Origin: Klebsiella quasivariicola | Lineage (GTDB): Bacteria > Pseudomonadota > Gammaproteobacteria > Enterobacterales > Enterobacteriaceae | Direction of reading: 5' to 3' | Assembly (NCBI RefSeq): GCF_002269255.1 | Contig: NZ_CP022823.1 | Coordinates: forward strand, 62,001 to 126,000 | Length of the DNA stretch: 64,000 bases | Shown: in pieces, positions 50,408 to 60,610 of the stretch | How the letters are laid out: each line of letters starts with the position of its first letter | How positions within the stretch are numbered: position 1 is the stretch's first letter | Notes under the pieces: generated by a model | The model's database searches: none | What the model saw: the letters and a program-made list of their open reading frames with translations, nothing else | Told to the model about the DNA's origin: nothing | Made by a program: the position numbers and the translations under genes

Positions 50408-50836
50408 ATGACCCTACAGCAGTGGTTATTCTCAATTAAAGGGCGCATTGGCCGCCGCGATTTCTGGATCTGGATTGCCATCTGGCTGGTAACCATGAGC
50501 GCCCTGTTTACCCTGGCAGGCAGCAATCTGCTCAATCTGCAGACGGCAGCGTTTATTATTGTCTGCCTGCTGTGGCCGACGGCGGCGGTGGTGGTCAAGC
50601 GGCTACACGATCGCGGTAAATCCGGGCTGTGGGCGCTGCTGATGATTCTGGCGTGGATGCTGCTGGCGGGGAACTGGGCGATGCTGCCGCAGGTCTGGCA
50701 GTGGGGCGTCGGGCGCTTTGTGCCGACGCTGATTATCGTCATGATGTTGATCGACCTGGGGGCGTTTGTCGGCACCCAGGGCGAGAATAAGTTCGGCAAG
50801 GAGACCCAGGACGTGCGCTGGAAAGCGGACGCCTGA
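50408..50836 (+). CDS. yiiR: DUF805 inner-membrane protein YiiR
   Basis: 142 residues from MTLQQWLFSIKGRIGRRDFWIW, matching E. coli YiiR; the frame is open to 50348 but that extension is not conserved. Four hydrophobic segments and the DUF805 motif VVKRLHDRGKSGLWALL. Function unknown. Ends directly against the convergent fpr gene. Confidence 0.9.
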   Translation: MTLQQWLFSIKGRIGRRDFWIWIAIWLVTMSALFTLAGSNLLNLQTAAFIIVCLLWPTAAVVVKRLHDRGKSGLWALLMILAWMLLAGNWAMLPQVWQWGVGRFVPTLIIVMMLIDLGAFVGTQGENKFGKETQDVRWKADA

Positions 50837-51583
50837 TTACCAGTAGTGCTCCGCTGTCATATGGCCCGGCCGGCGACGCAGATGTTTGGTCATCTGCCGG
50901 GTCTCTTTTAACAGCTGTTGGGTATCGCGCACCATTTGCGGGTTGCCGCACAGCATGACGTGGCTGGTGTCGGTGGTCATCGGCAGGCCAACCGCCTCTT
51001 CCAGCGCGCCGGTTTCAATCAGGAACGGCACCCGGCCGGTCAGCGAGCCTTCCACGGTTTCGCGGCTGACCACCGTCTGAATGCGGAGTTTACCGGCATA
51101 GCGCTGCTCGAGTTCGCGCATCAGCGGCAGATAGCTCAGGTCTGCGGCGTAGCGCACGGCGTGGACCAGCACCAGGTTGTTAAAGCGCTCAAGATCTTTG
51201 CCTTCCTGCAATATCGACAGGTATGGTCCCAACGCGGTGCCGGTCGCCAGCATCCACAGGGTATCGCAATCCGGTACCTCCTCGAGGACGAAGAAGCCTG
51301 CCGCTTCACTCACCACCAGGACTTCATCGCCCGGCTTCAGCGCCGCCAGACGCGGGCTCAGCTTGCCTTCCGGGACGGTCACCAGATAGAACTCGAGATC
51401 GGGATTGCCGGGAGCATTGACGTAAGAGTAGGCGCGCTGCACGCGCTCGCCGTCGATTTCCAGCCCGAGCTTGGTAAACTGCCCGGCGGTAAACGGCTGA
51501 ACAGGCGCCCGCACGTACAAACTGAACAAAGCATCCGTCCAGTACTCCACTTTTGTCACTTTGCCGCTAACCCAGTCCGCCAT
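50837..51583 (-). CDS. fpr: ferredoxin/flavodoxin-NADP+ reductase
   Basis: 248 residues. FAD motif RAYSYVNAPG, NADP motif TGTALGPYLSIL and the C-terminal Trp248 that stacks on FAD are all present. Supplies electrons to flavodoxin and ferredoxin; usually in the SoxRS regulon. Between yiiR and glpX as in E. coli. Confidence 0.97.
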   Translation of the reverse strand: MADWVSGKVTKVEYWTDALFSLYVRAPVQPFTAGQFTKLGLEIDGERVQRAYSYVNAPGNPDLEFYLVTVPEGKLSPRLAALKPGDEVLVVSEAAGFFVLEEVPDCDTLWMLATGTALGPYLSILQEGKDLERFNNLVLVHAVRYAADLSYLPLMRELEQRYAGKLRIQTVVSRETVEGSLTGRVPFLIETGALEEAVGLPMTTDTSHVMLCGNPQMVRDTQQLLKETRQMTKHLRRRPGHMTAEHYW

Positions 51584-51690
51584 CGTCTTCTCCTGTTGCC
51601 AAGCGATGCCTTATCTTCGGTCCAGACGAGCCAGATTTCCACCCCGAAGGCGCAAGAAAGCTCTATTGATCAAATATAAACGAAGAACAG

Positions 51691-51714
51691 GGCAACCGCC
51701 TGCGGACGGTTGCC
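51691..51714 (-). terminator. terminator after glpX
   Basis: GGCAACCG-N8-CGGTTGCC perfect 8-bp stem, 20 bp past the glpX stop; on the minus strand a T-rich stretch (CTGTTCTTCGTTT) follows. Confidence 0.7.
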
Positions 51715-51733
51715 TGGAGAAGAAAACGCGGAA

Positions 51734-52744
51734 TTACAGGATGTGCTGCTGGATGTCCGGATCTTTACGGTCGAGGTAATGAATCGACTGAATACGGCGG
51801 ATGGTACGGGACTTGCCGCGGATCAGCAGCGTCTCGGTGGTGGCCATATTGCCCTTGCGGGTGATGCCGTCCAGCAGATCGCCTTTGGTGATACCGGTGG
51901 CGGAGAAGACGACGTTATCGCTGCGCGCCATTTCATCCAGACGCAGCACTTTACCCGCTTCGATGCCCATGGTTTTGCAGCGCGCCAGCTCGTTTTCACC
52001 GATGCGGCGATTCTCTTCGCTGTCGCCCTTCACGTGGTGACGAGCCAGCAGGCGGCCCTGCATATCACCGTCGAGCGCGCGGATCACCGCGGCGGAAACC
52101 ACCCCTTCCGGCGCGCCGCCGATGCCGTACAGCACATCGACTTCGCTATCGGGCATGCAGGTGAGAATAGAGGCCGCGACGTCGCCATCAGGAATCGCGA
52201 ACACCCGCACGCCGAGCTGCTGCAGCTGGGCAATGACCGCGTCGTGGCGCGGTTTCGCCAGCACGGTAACGGTTAGTTCAGCCAGCGGCTTGTTCAGGGC
52301 GCGGGCAATATTGTGCAGGTTCTCTGCCAGCGGCAGATTGAGATCGATGGCGCCTTTAGCGCCCGGGCCGACGATCAGCTTTTCCATATACATATCCGGC
52401 GCGTTGAGGAAGCAGCCCTTGTCGCCGACCGCCATCACCGCCAGGGCGTTGGCCTGACCCATTGCCGTCATGCGCGTGCCTTCAATGGGATCGACGGCGA
52501 TATCGACCGCATCGCCCTTGCCGGTACCCACTTTTTCGCCGATATAGAGCATCGGCGCTTCATCGATTTCGCCCTCGCCGATGACGATGGTGCCGTCGAT
52601 ATTGACGAGGTTAAGCATAATGCGCATGGCGTTAACCGCTGCGCCGTCGGCGGAGTTTTTATCGCCGCGGCCCAGCCATTTATAGCCCGCCAGCGCGGCG
52701 GCTTCGGTGACACGCGAAAATTCGATGGCCAGTTCTCGTTTCAT
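51734..52744 (-). CDS. glpX: fructose-1,6-bisphosphatase class II
   Basis: 336 residues, the E. coli length; metal-binding and substrate motifs GEGEIDEAPMLYIGE, DPIEGT and YGIGGAPEGV are intact. Gluconeogenic phosphatase, normally third gene of glpFKX. Here its upstream neighbour is recG (50 bp), not glpK, so it has lost the GlpR-controlled promoter and may depend on recG read-through or a promoter within the 50 bp or within recG. Confidence 0.97.
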   Translation of the reverse strand: MKRELAIEFSRVTEAAALAGYKWLGRGDKNSADGAAVNAMRIMLNLVNIDGTIVIGEGEIDEAPMLYIGEKVGTGKGDAVDIAVDPIEGTRMTAMGQANALAVMAVGDKGCFLNAPDMYMEKLIVGPGAKGAIDLNLPLAENLHNIARALNKPLAELTVTVLAKPRHDAVIAQLQQLGVRVFAIPDGDVAASILTCMPDSEVDVLYGIGGAPEGVVSAAVIRALDGDMQGRLLARHHVKGDSEENRRIGENELARCKTMGIEAGKVLRLDEMARSDNVVFSATGITKGDLLDGITRKGNMATTETLLIRGKSRTIRRIQSIHYLDRKDPDIQQHIL

Positions 52745-52767
52745 AATCCACTCGTTGTGTAGAAAAG

Positions 52768-52785
52768 TTGCCCGCAGCGCGGCAA
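52768..52785 (-). terminator. weak hairpin between recG and glpX
   Basis: Minus strand TTGCC-GCGCTGCG-GGCAA followed by CTTTTCT, 10 nt past the recG stop and 23 nt before glpX. The stem is short, so termination would be partial. Confidence 0.4.
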
Positions 52786-52794
52786 AAGTGCGCG

Positions 52795-54876
52795 CTACGC
52801 GTTGGAATAGCGTTCGGTTTCCGGCATCCAGCGCTCGATAAGCGCCTGGGCCTGCAGCGGATAGCGTTCATGAATGTGGCGAGCGATGCGCTGAACGTCG
52901 GGGATCATCGCCTGATCGCGCAGCAAGTCCGCCACTTTAAACTCGGCATTGCCGGTCTGGCGGGTACCGAGCAGCTCGCCGGGGCCGCGTATTTCGAGGT
53001 CTTTCTGGGCGATGACGAAACCGTCGTTGCTGTCGCGTAGCACCTGCAGGCGCTTCTGCGCCGTTTTGGAGAGCGGCGCTTTATAGAGTAGCACGCAGTG
53101 GGAGGCGACGGCGCCGCGCCCGACGCGCCCTCTGAGCTGGTGCAGCTGCGCCAGACCCAGACGCTCCGGGTTTTCGATAATCATCAGGCTTGAGTTAGGC
53201 ACGTCAACGCCGACTTCAATCACCGTGGTGGCGACCAGCAGGTGCATGTCGCCCTGCTTGAAGGCCTGCATCACGGCCTGTTTCTCCGCTGGTTTCATCC
53301 GCCCATGGACGAGACCGATATTAAGTTCCGGCAGCGCCAGCTTGAGCTCTTCCCAGGTGGCTTCCGCCGCCTGGGCTTCCAGCAGATCGGACTCTTCAAT
53401 CAGCGTACAGACCCAATAGGCCTGGCGACCTTCCTGGGTGCAGGCGTTGCGCACGCGGTCGATAATGTCGCTGCGCCGGGTGTCTGGGATGGCGACGGTG
53501 GTGACCGGGGTACGGCCCGGCGGTAGTTCGTCGATGACTGAGGTATCGAGGTCGGCGTAGGCGGTCATCGCCAGGGTGCGGGGGATCGGAGTGGCGGTCA
53601 TAATCAGCTGATGCGGATGGAAACCCTGCTGCTGACCTTTCTCCCACAGCGCCAGACGCTGATGCACACCGAAGCGGTGCTGTTCGTCGATAATCACCAG
53701 CGCCAGGCCGTTAAACTGCACCTGCTCCTGGAAGATGGCGTGAGTGCCGACAATCATCTGCACCTCGCCGCTGGCGATGGCTTCCTGTTGCGCCTGGCGG
53801 GCTTTGCCTTTCTGTTTGCCTGCCAGCCAGCCAACTTCAATGCCCAGCGGTTCGAACCAGCTGCGAAAGTTATTGGCGTGCTGCTCGGCCAGCAGTTCGG
53901 TGGGCGCCATCAGCGCCACCTGTTTGCCGTGAGCGATAGCGCGCAGGGCGGCCAGGGCGGCAACCAGCGTTTTACCGGAGCCAACGTCGCCCTGCACCAG
54001 GCGCATCATCGGCACGTCCAGCGCCATATCGCGCTCGATCTCGGCGGTGACCCGCGCCTGCGCGCCGGTGGGCTTAAAGGGCAGGGAGGCCAGCAGCTGG
54101 TTTTTCAGGGTATCGTTGGCGCCGAGCGGCAGGGCGTGATAGCGCTGGGCGCCTGCCCGCAGCGCCAGCATGCTGAGGTTATGCGCCAGCAGCTCTTCCA
54201 GAATCAGACGTTGCTGCGCCGGGTGCTTGCCGCTTTCCAGCTCGCTAAGCTGTAAGGAGGGCGGCGGACGGTGCAGCGTACGCAGCGCCTCCGGCAGGCT
54301 CATCATCCCCTGCGCCAGCTCCGGCGGCAGGAGCTCGCTAATCGCGCAGGTTTCCAGCAGCTCAAGCGCCTGATCGGTCAGCTTGCGCAGGGTCGCCTGC
54401 TTAATACCTTCGGTGGTCGGATAGACCGGGGTTAACGTTTCCTGCAGCTCCGGAGTGCTCATATCGCCCTGGACGCGGTATTCCGGGTGGATCATCTCGG
54501 CGCCGTACTTCCCGCGTTTGGCTTCACCGTAGGCCAGCACCCGGCGACCGGTCGCAAGGCTGTTTTTCATCGCCGCGTTGAAGTTGAAAAAGCGCATGGT
54601 GAGGATGCTGGTGCCGTCGCTGATCTGGCAGGTCATCATCCGCCGGCCGCCGAAGGTGATATTGCTGTTGAGCACTTCACCCTCCACGGTGGCATAAACC
54701 CCGGGAAGCAATTCGGCTATCGGATAAAGGTGGGTGCGATCTTCGTAGCGTAAGGGCAGGTGCAGTAGCAGATCCTGGACCGTATGCAGGCCGATCTTCG
54801 CCAGTTTGCTGCTCTGCGCAGCGCCCACACCGGTGAGTGAACTAAGCGGAACGGCATCGAGCAGGCGGCCTGACAT
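52795..54876 (-). CDS. recG: ATP-dependent DNA helicase RecG
   Basis: 693 residues (as in E. coli) from MSGRLLDAVPLSSLTGVG; an upstream in-frame start is not conserved. Wedge OB domain first, then SF2 helicase motifs VQGDVGSGKTLVA, DEQHRFGVHQR, TATPIPRTLAM and the C-terminal TRG motif. Regresses stalled forks and removes R-loops. trmH stops 5 bp upstream. Confidence 0.97.
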   Translation of the reverse strand: MSGRLLDAVPLSSLTGVGAAQSSKLAKIGLHTVQDLLLHLPLRYEDRTHLYPIAELLPGVYATVEGEVLNSNITFGGRRMMTCQISDGTSILTMRFFNFNAAMKNSLATGRRVLAYGEAKRGKYGAEMIHPEYRVQGDMSTPELQETLTPVYPTTEGIKQATLRKLTDQALELLETCAISELLPPELAQGMMSLPEALRTLHRPPPSLQLSELESGKHPAQQRLILEELLAHNLSMLALRAGAQRYHALPLGANDTLKNQLLASLPFKPTGAQARVTAEIERDMALDVPMMRLVQGDVGSGKTLVAALAALRAIAHGKQVALMAPTELLAEQHANNFRSWFEPLGIEVGWLAGKQKGKARQAQQEAIASGEVQMIVGTHAIFQEQVQFNGLALVIIDEQHRFGVHQRLALWEKGQQQGFHPHQLIMTATPIPRTLAMTAYADLDTSVIDELPPGRTPVTTVAIPDTRRSDIIDRVRNACTQEGRQAYWVCTLIEESDLLEAQAAEATWEELKLALPELNIGLVHGRMKPAEKQAVMQAFKQGDMHLLVATTVIEVGVDVPNSSLMIIENPERLGLAQLHQLRGRVGRGAVASHCVLLYKAPLSKTAQKRLQVLRDSNDGFVIAQKDLEIRGPGELLGTRQTGNAEFKVADLLRDQAMIPDVQRIARHIHERYPLQAQALIERWMPETERYSNA

Positions 54877-54881
54877 CGGGT

Positions 54882-55571
54882 TTACCTCGCAGCCTGCATG
54901 GTTGCCCACCACGTGGCATCGGCTTCCACTTCGCCCTGCTCGTTGACGTGGGGATAAGGCAGCCCTTTTTGTCGGGCGACGCGGGCCAGCACCGGATAGC
55001 CGCCTTCAAACAGCAGGCGCTGCTGCTCTTCCGGCGGCAGCATGCTGTTGGCGCGTTGGTACATCCCGGCGTTTTGCCGCTGGCGCTGGGCTTCATACAG
55101 GATCAGCGCCGAGGCGACGGAGACGTTCAGCGACTGCACCATGCCGATCATCGGGATAATGATGTCCCGGTCAGCCAGGGCCAGCGCTTCCTGAGTGATG
55201 CCGGTTTTCTCCTGACCCATCAGGATGCAGGTAGGGCGCGTATAGTCGATTTCACGAAAATCGATAGCTTTGTCGGAAAGGTGGGTGGCGAGGATTTGCA
55301 TACCCTGGCCTTTCAGGTGGCCGACGGCATCGGCGATAGTGCGGTGGGTTTTCACCTGCACCCAGCTGTTGCTGCCCGCGGCGGCGGAGGCCATGGTACG
55401 CATCCGGCTGCTTGGCCAGACGGCATGCACCTCGTGGACGCCAACGGCATCTGCGGTCCGGATGACCGCAGAGACGTTATGAGGCTTATGGACCTGCTCC
55501 ATGCAGACCGTCAGGTCAGGCTGACGCCTGGCGAGCATCTCGCAGATACGCTCGTAGCGCTTTGAGTTCAT
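54882..55571 (-). CDS. trmH: tRNA (guanosine-18-2'-O)-methyltransferase
   Basis: 229 residues, SPOUT knot family: the SAM-binding motifs NVSAVIRTADAVGVHEVH, ILMGQEKTGITQEAL and MVQSLNVSVASALILYE are intact. Methylates G18 of tRNAs. Between spoT (4-bp gap) and recG in one operon. Confidence 0.96.
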   Translation of the reverse strand: MNSKRYERICEMLARRQPDLTVCMEQVHKPHNVSAVIRTADAVGVHEVHAVWPSSRMRTMASAAAGSNSWVQVKTHRTIADAVGHLKGQGMQILATHLSDKAIDFREIDYTRPTCILMGQEKTGITQEALALADRDIIIPMIGMVQSLNVSVASALILYEAQRQRQNAGMYQRANSMLPPEEQQRLLFEGGYPVLARVARQKGLPYPHVNEQGEVEADATWWATMQAAR

Positions 55572-55575
55572 AAAG

Positions 55576-57696
55576 CTAGTTTCGGTTACGGGTGACTTTA
55601 ATCACGTCCGGCATGACGCGGATTTTGCGCATGATATTCGCCAGATGCACGCGGTCACGCGCGGTCAGGCGGATAAAGGCGCTGTATACGCGGCCATCTT
55701 TCTCTTCCGTATTCAGGCTCTGGATATTGGAAGACGCGGTGTTGATCGCCGCCGTCAGGTTAGCCAGCGCGCCCTGGTGGTTAAACATATCCACCTTGAT
55801 TTCGGTGATGAACTCCTGAGCGGTCTCTTTATCCCACTCAACCGCCATAAACTTCTCCGGCTCTTTCTGGTAGCCGCGAATGTTACGACAGGATTCATGG
55901 TGGATAACCAGCCCTTTACCCGGACTAACGTGGGCGATAATCGGGTCACCTGGAATTGGACGACAGCATTTGGCGAAGGTGATCAACACGCCATCGGCGC
56001 CTTTGATTGGCAGATGGCCGTGATTTGAGGTATTGGCCGGCACCGGTGCCGCAGCGGCTTCGCCCTGCTGCAGGTTTTTTGCCACCACGACGCTCATGGC
56101 ATTACCCAGACCGATTTCCGCCAGCAGATCGTCGAGCGAGGCCAGCTTCATGCGATCGAGTTCGCGCTGGATATTCTCCGGCGGGATCTCGGCGAGTTTG
56201 CGGCTACCACCCAGCGCGTGGTTGAGCAGACGACGGCCAAGGCTGACTGAGTCGTCGCGCTTGAGGTTCTTCAGCAACTGACGGATCTTGGCGCGCGCTT
56301 TCGAGCTGACGACAAAGTTCAGCCAGGCGGCATTCGGGCGTGCGCCCGGCGCGGTGATAATTTCGACAGTCTGGCCGCTGGAGAGCGGCTGGGACAGCGG
56401 ATAGGGCTGACGGTCGACGCGCGCGCCGACGCAGGCATGGCCGATATCGGTATGCACCGCGTAGGCGAAGTCCACCGGCGTGGCGCCAGCGGGCAGCTCG
56501 ACAATGCGCCCTTCCGGGGTGAAAACGTAAATCTCATCCGGGAACAGATCGGATTTCACGCTCTCGATAAATTCAAACGAGCTGCCGGCGCTCTGCTGCA
56601 GCTCCAGCAGGCTTTGCATCCAGCGCTGAGCGCGGATCTGCGCAGTGGTGCTGCTTTCGCCGCCGTGCTCTTTATAAGCCCAGTGCGCCGCGACCCCCAT
56701 TTCCGCCATCTGATCCATGTCTTCGGTACGAATTTGTACCTCGACCGGAACGCCGTGGGGACCGATCATCGAGGTGTGCAAAGACTGATAGCCGTTCGCT
56801 TTCGGAATGGCAATGTAATCTTTGAAACGGCCTGGACGCGGTTTATAGAGGCTGTGCATCTGACCGAGCACGCGGTAGCAGACATCGGCATCATGGACGA
56901 TGACGCGGAAGGCGTAGATATCCATGATCGAGTGAAAACGCTGCTCTTTGAGCACCATTTTGCAGTAGATGGAGTACAGATGCTTTTCGCGACCGCTGAC
57001 GCGGCAGGGGATCCCCGCTTCCTGCAAACGCCCTTCGATTTCAGAGAGGATCTTTTGGATCATCTCTTTACGGTTGCCGCGCGCCGCTTTGACCACCTCT
57101 TTAATGACGCGGTAGCGGTTAGGGTACAGCGCTTCGAAGCCCAGCTCTTCGAGCTCGGTTTTGATGTGATGGATACCTAAACGGTGCGCCAGCGGGCTGT
57201 AAATTTCCAGCGTTTCGCGGGCGATGCGGCGGCGTTTATCCGGGCGTAATGAGCCCAGGGTGCGCATGTTGTGGGTGCGGTCGGCAAGCTTGATGAGGAT
57301 GACGCGGATGTCCTGCACCATCGCCATGATCATTTTGCGAAAGTTTTCGGCCTGCGCCTCTTTCTTATCGCGGAACTTGAGCTTATCAAGTTTCGATACC
57401 CCCTCCACCAGTTCGGCGACGCTTTTACCAAAAAGCTGTTCCATGTCCTGGTAGGTGGCGGGGGTATCTTCAATCACATCATGCAGCAGCGCGGCCATCA
57501 GCGTTTCATAGTCGAGCTTCATCTCGGCCAGAATGCAGGCTACCGCGACCGGGTGCGTGATATAGGGTTCACCGCTTGAACGTGTCTGACCCTCGTGAGC
57601 GTCACGTGCAACGAGATACGCCTGCCGCAGACGCTTAATCTGGTCTTCCGGCAGGTAGTTTTGAATCAGCTGATTCAGGCTTTCAAACAGATACAA
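55576..57696 (-). CDS. spoT: bifunctional (p)ppGpp synthetase/hydrolase SpoT
   Basis: 706 residues, four more than remembered for E. coli, the difference lying in the linker QQGEAAAAPVPANTSNHG. HD hydrolase domain (HPVAVACILAEMKLD...LLHDVIEDTPAT), synthetase domain, TGS domain and C-terminal ACT domain are collinear with E. coli. Controls stringent-response alarmone levels. Confidence 0.98.
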   Translation of the reverse strand: MYLFESLNQLIQNYLPEDQIKRLRQAYLVARDAHEGQTRSSGEPYITHPVAVACILAEMKLDYETLMAALLHDVIEDTPATYQDMEQLFGKSVAELVEGVSKLDKLKFRDKKEAQAENFRKMIMAMVQDIRVILIKLADRTHNMRTLGSLRPDKRRRIARETLEIYSPLAHRLGIHHIKTELEELGFEALYPNRYRVIKEVVKAARGNRKEMIQKILSEIEGRLQEAGIPCRVSGREKHLYSIYCKMVLKEQRFHSIMDIYAFRVIVHDADVCYRVLGQMHSLYKPRPGRFKDYIAIPKANGYQSLHTSMIGPHGVPVEVQIRTEDMDQMAEMGVAAHWAYKEHGGESSTTAQIRAQRWMQSLLELQQSAGSSFEFIESVKSDLFPDEIYVFTPEGRIVELPAGATPVDFAYAVHTDIGHACVGARVDRQPYPLSQPLSSGQTVEIITAPGARPNAAWLNFVVSSKARAKIRQLLKNLKRDDSVSLGRRLLNHALGGSRKLAEIPPENIQRELDRMKLASLDDLLAEIGLGNAMSVVVAKNLQQGEAAAAPVPANTSNHGHLPIKGADGVLITFAKCCRPIPGDPIIAHVSPGKGLVIHHESCRNIRGYQKEPEKFMAVEWDKETAQEFITEIKVDMFNHQGALANLTAAINTASSNIQSLNTEEKDGRVYSAFIRLTARDRVHLANIMRKIRVMPDVIKVTRNRN

Positions 57697-57714
57697 GGGC
57701 GACCCGCTGTGTGA

Positions 57715-57990
57715 TTAACGACGACCTTCAGCAATCGCGGTAACGGCTTGTAATTCAGCGGCTTCCTGCTCTTGCTGTTCCTGGCGCTCACGTACGTCGA
57801 GGATCTGGTTGTTGATCAGACCTTCTTCGATTTCGCGCAGTGCGATAACGGTGGTTTTATCGTTTTCTTCCGGTACCAGCGGATCCTTTCCGCCTACCTG
57901 CATCTGACGAGCGCGACGCGCGGCGACCAGTACCAGGTCAAAACGGTTACCAATTTTCTCTACAGCGTCCTGAACAGTTACGCGTGCCAT
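57715..57990 (-). CDS. rpoZ: RNA polymerase omega subunit
   Basis: 91 residues beginning [29 protein letters not shown], identical in plan to E. coli omega. Assists beta' folding and forms part of a ppGpp site. 18 bp before spoT in the gmk-rpoZ-spoT-trmH-recG operon. Confidence 0.99.
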
Positions 57991-58044
57991 ACTTAAAATG
58001 CTCCACAGGTGAAGAAATGACTGGGCATGATACTGAATGTGGGT

Positions 58045-58672
<628 letters not shown>

Positions 58673-58925
58673 GTCTTTTGTATGTGGTTATCGAAAGAGG
58701 TCCTACATACGAGCCTATTATACACGTCGCCGCGGTGTGACGCAGTCCTTGTCACACTTTTTGCCGCTGTTTCTTTCATTTTGCCTGCCGTTTTCCTGAA
58801 TTCGTTAGCCGTTGCTGCAATGAGGTATAAATCCTGGAAGGCGCTTCGCAAGGCGAAAAAGTACCCGTCGCGGTTCGCGGTGTTCTACAGCAGACTCTCC
58901 GTCAGGTGATGAAGGAGGAGCTGCA

Positions 58926-60605
58926 ATGCGTAAAGGAGGGTGGTGGCTGGTGCTAGGGATGTTCTCTGCCAGCGCGCTGGCGACGTGTCCGGAGTGGCCG
59001 CCGGCCAGAGGAAGGCAGGAGATTTCACGCCTTCATCAGCAAATTGTCGCCTGGAAAGAGGACTACTGGCGACAAGGCGCCAGCGAAGTGAGCGATGAGG
59101 TTTACGACCAGCTCACCCTGCGCCTGGCGCAGTGGCGACAATGCTTTCCGGGCGCGACGCCTGAAGATGACGATCTGCCTCCGCCGACCGGCGATACGCG
59201 TCATCCGGTGGCCCATACCGGCGTGCGCAAGCTGGCGGATGAGGCCAGCGTGGCCCACTGGATGAAAAATAAAGCCGACCTGTGGGTACAGCCTAAAGTG
59301 GACGGCGTGGCGGTCACCCTGGTCTATCGCCAGGGGCATCTGGTTCAGGCTATCAGCCGCGGGGATGGCCTGCGCGGTGAGTTGTGGACCGCCCGAGCGC
59401 GGCAGATCCCGGCGCTGGCGAAGCTGACGACCGGCGAACTGGCCAACAGCGTGCTGCAGGGGGAGCTATTTCTGCGTCGGGAGGGGCATATTCAGCAGCA
59501 GGCTGGCGGAATGAACGCGCGGGCGAAAGTCGCTGGGTTGATGATGCGAGCCGACGCGGCGGCGGCGCCGCTCAGCCAGCTGGACGTTTTTATCTGGGCT
59601 TGGCCAGACGGTCCCTCGGATATGCGCCGTCGACAGCAGCTGCTGGCGCAGGCGGGGTTTGGCTACAGCGGACAATACACCCATTCGGTAACGCGCGTTG
59701 AGCAGGTGGCGGAGTGGCGCCAGCGCTGGTATCGCTCGCCGCTCCCCTTCGTGACCGACGGCGTGATTGTGCGCGAAGCACGTGAGCCGCCGGGGCGTGT
59801 CTGGTCGCCCGGAAAGGGAGAGTGGCTGGCGGCCTGGAAGTATCCTCCGGCCTCGCAGGTGATGGAGGTACGGGCGATCCATTTCAGCACCGGCCGCAGC
59901 GGCAGGCTCAACGTCGTGGCCCAGCTTGAGCCACAGCGGCTGGATGACAAACGCGTGCAGCGGGTTAACGTTGGCTCAGTGGCCCGCTGGCAGGCGCTTG
60001 ATATTGGGATTGGCGATCAGCTGCAGATCAGTCTGGCGGGGCAGGGTATTCCTCGGATTGACGCCGTCGTCTGGCGGACGGCCGAGCGCCATAAACCGAC
60101 GCCGCCGGCGGCGAAATTCAATGCGCTAACCTGCTATTTCGCCACCCCTGAGTGCAGCGAACAGTTTCTTTCCCGGCTGATCTGGCTGTCATCAAAGTCC
60201 GCGCTGGATGTCGATGGCGTGGGGGAAAATTTATGGCGCGCCATTCAGCAGCAAAACCCGATGACGCATATTTTTTCCTGGCTGGCGCTTACGGTGGAGC
60301 AGCTGCAGGCGGTGCCAGGGATCTCCGCCGCCCGCGGGCAGCACCTCTGGCATCAATTTGATCTCGTTCGCAAACGGCCTTTTATCCGCTGGGTGCTGGC
60401 GATGGGGCTCCCGGTGCCTCAGGGGGCGCTGGCGCAGCTCGAAAGCGAGAACTGGCATCTGCTGGCGGCAAAAAGTGAAGCGCAATGGCGCGCGCTGCCG
60501 GGCGTGGGGGAGATCAGAGCCCGCCAGCTGGTGGCCTTCCTGCACCATCCGGATGTGGTGGCGCTGGCGCAATGGCTCAGTGGGCAGCGCATCCCCGGAT
60601 TTTGA
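58926..60605 (+). CDS. ligB: NAD-dependent DNA ligase B
   Basis: 559 residues (E. coli about 560). The adenylation motif WVQPKVDGVAVTL places the active Lys at 124, as in E. coli. Motifs III-V, OB fold and helix-hairpin-helix repeats follow; the BRCT domain is absent, as usual for LigB. The N-terminus (GGWWLVLGMFSASALATCPEWP) looks like a signal peptide, a known oddity of the family. Divergent from gmk. Confidence 0.96.
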   Translation: MRKGGWWLVLGMFSASALATCPEWPPARGRQEISRLHQQIVAWKEDYWRQGASEVSDEVYDQLTLRLAQWRQCFPGATPEDDDLPPPTGDTRHPVAHTGVRKLADEASVAHWMKNKADLWVQPKVDGVAVTLVYRQGHLVQAISRGDGLRGELWTARARQIPALAKLTTGELANSVLQGELFLRREGHIQQQAGGMNARAKVAGLMMRADAAAAPLSQLDVFIWAWPDGPSDMRRRQQLLAQAGFGYSGQYTHSVTRVEQVAEWRQRWYRSPLPFVTDGVIVREAREPPGRVWSPGKGEWLAAWKYPPASQVMEVRAIHFSTGRSGRLNVVAQLEPQRLDDKRVQRVNVGSVARWQALDIGIGDQLQISLAGQGIPRIDAVVWRTAERHKPTPPAAKFNALTCYFATPECSEQFLSRLIWLSSKSALDVDGVGENLWRAIQQQNPMTHIFSWLALTVEQLQAVPGISAARGQHLWHQFDLVRKRPFIRWVLAMGLPVPQGALAQLESENWHLLAAKSEAQWRALPGVGEIRARQLVAFLHHPDVVALAQWLSGQRIPGF

Positions 60606-60610
60606 GGCGG

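Noticed and set aside
52795..54912. Longer recG start at 54912
   Set aside because: The 12 extra residues overlap the end of trmH and are absent from the family; ATG 54876 gives the usual 693 residues.
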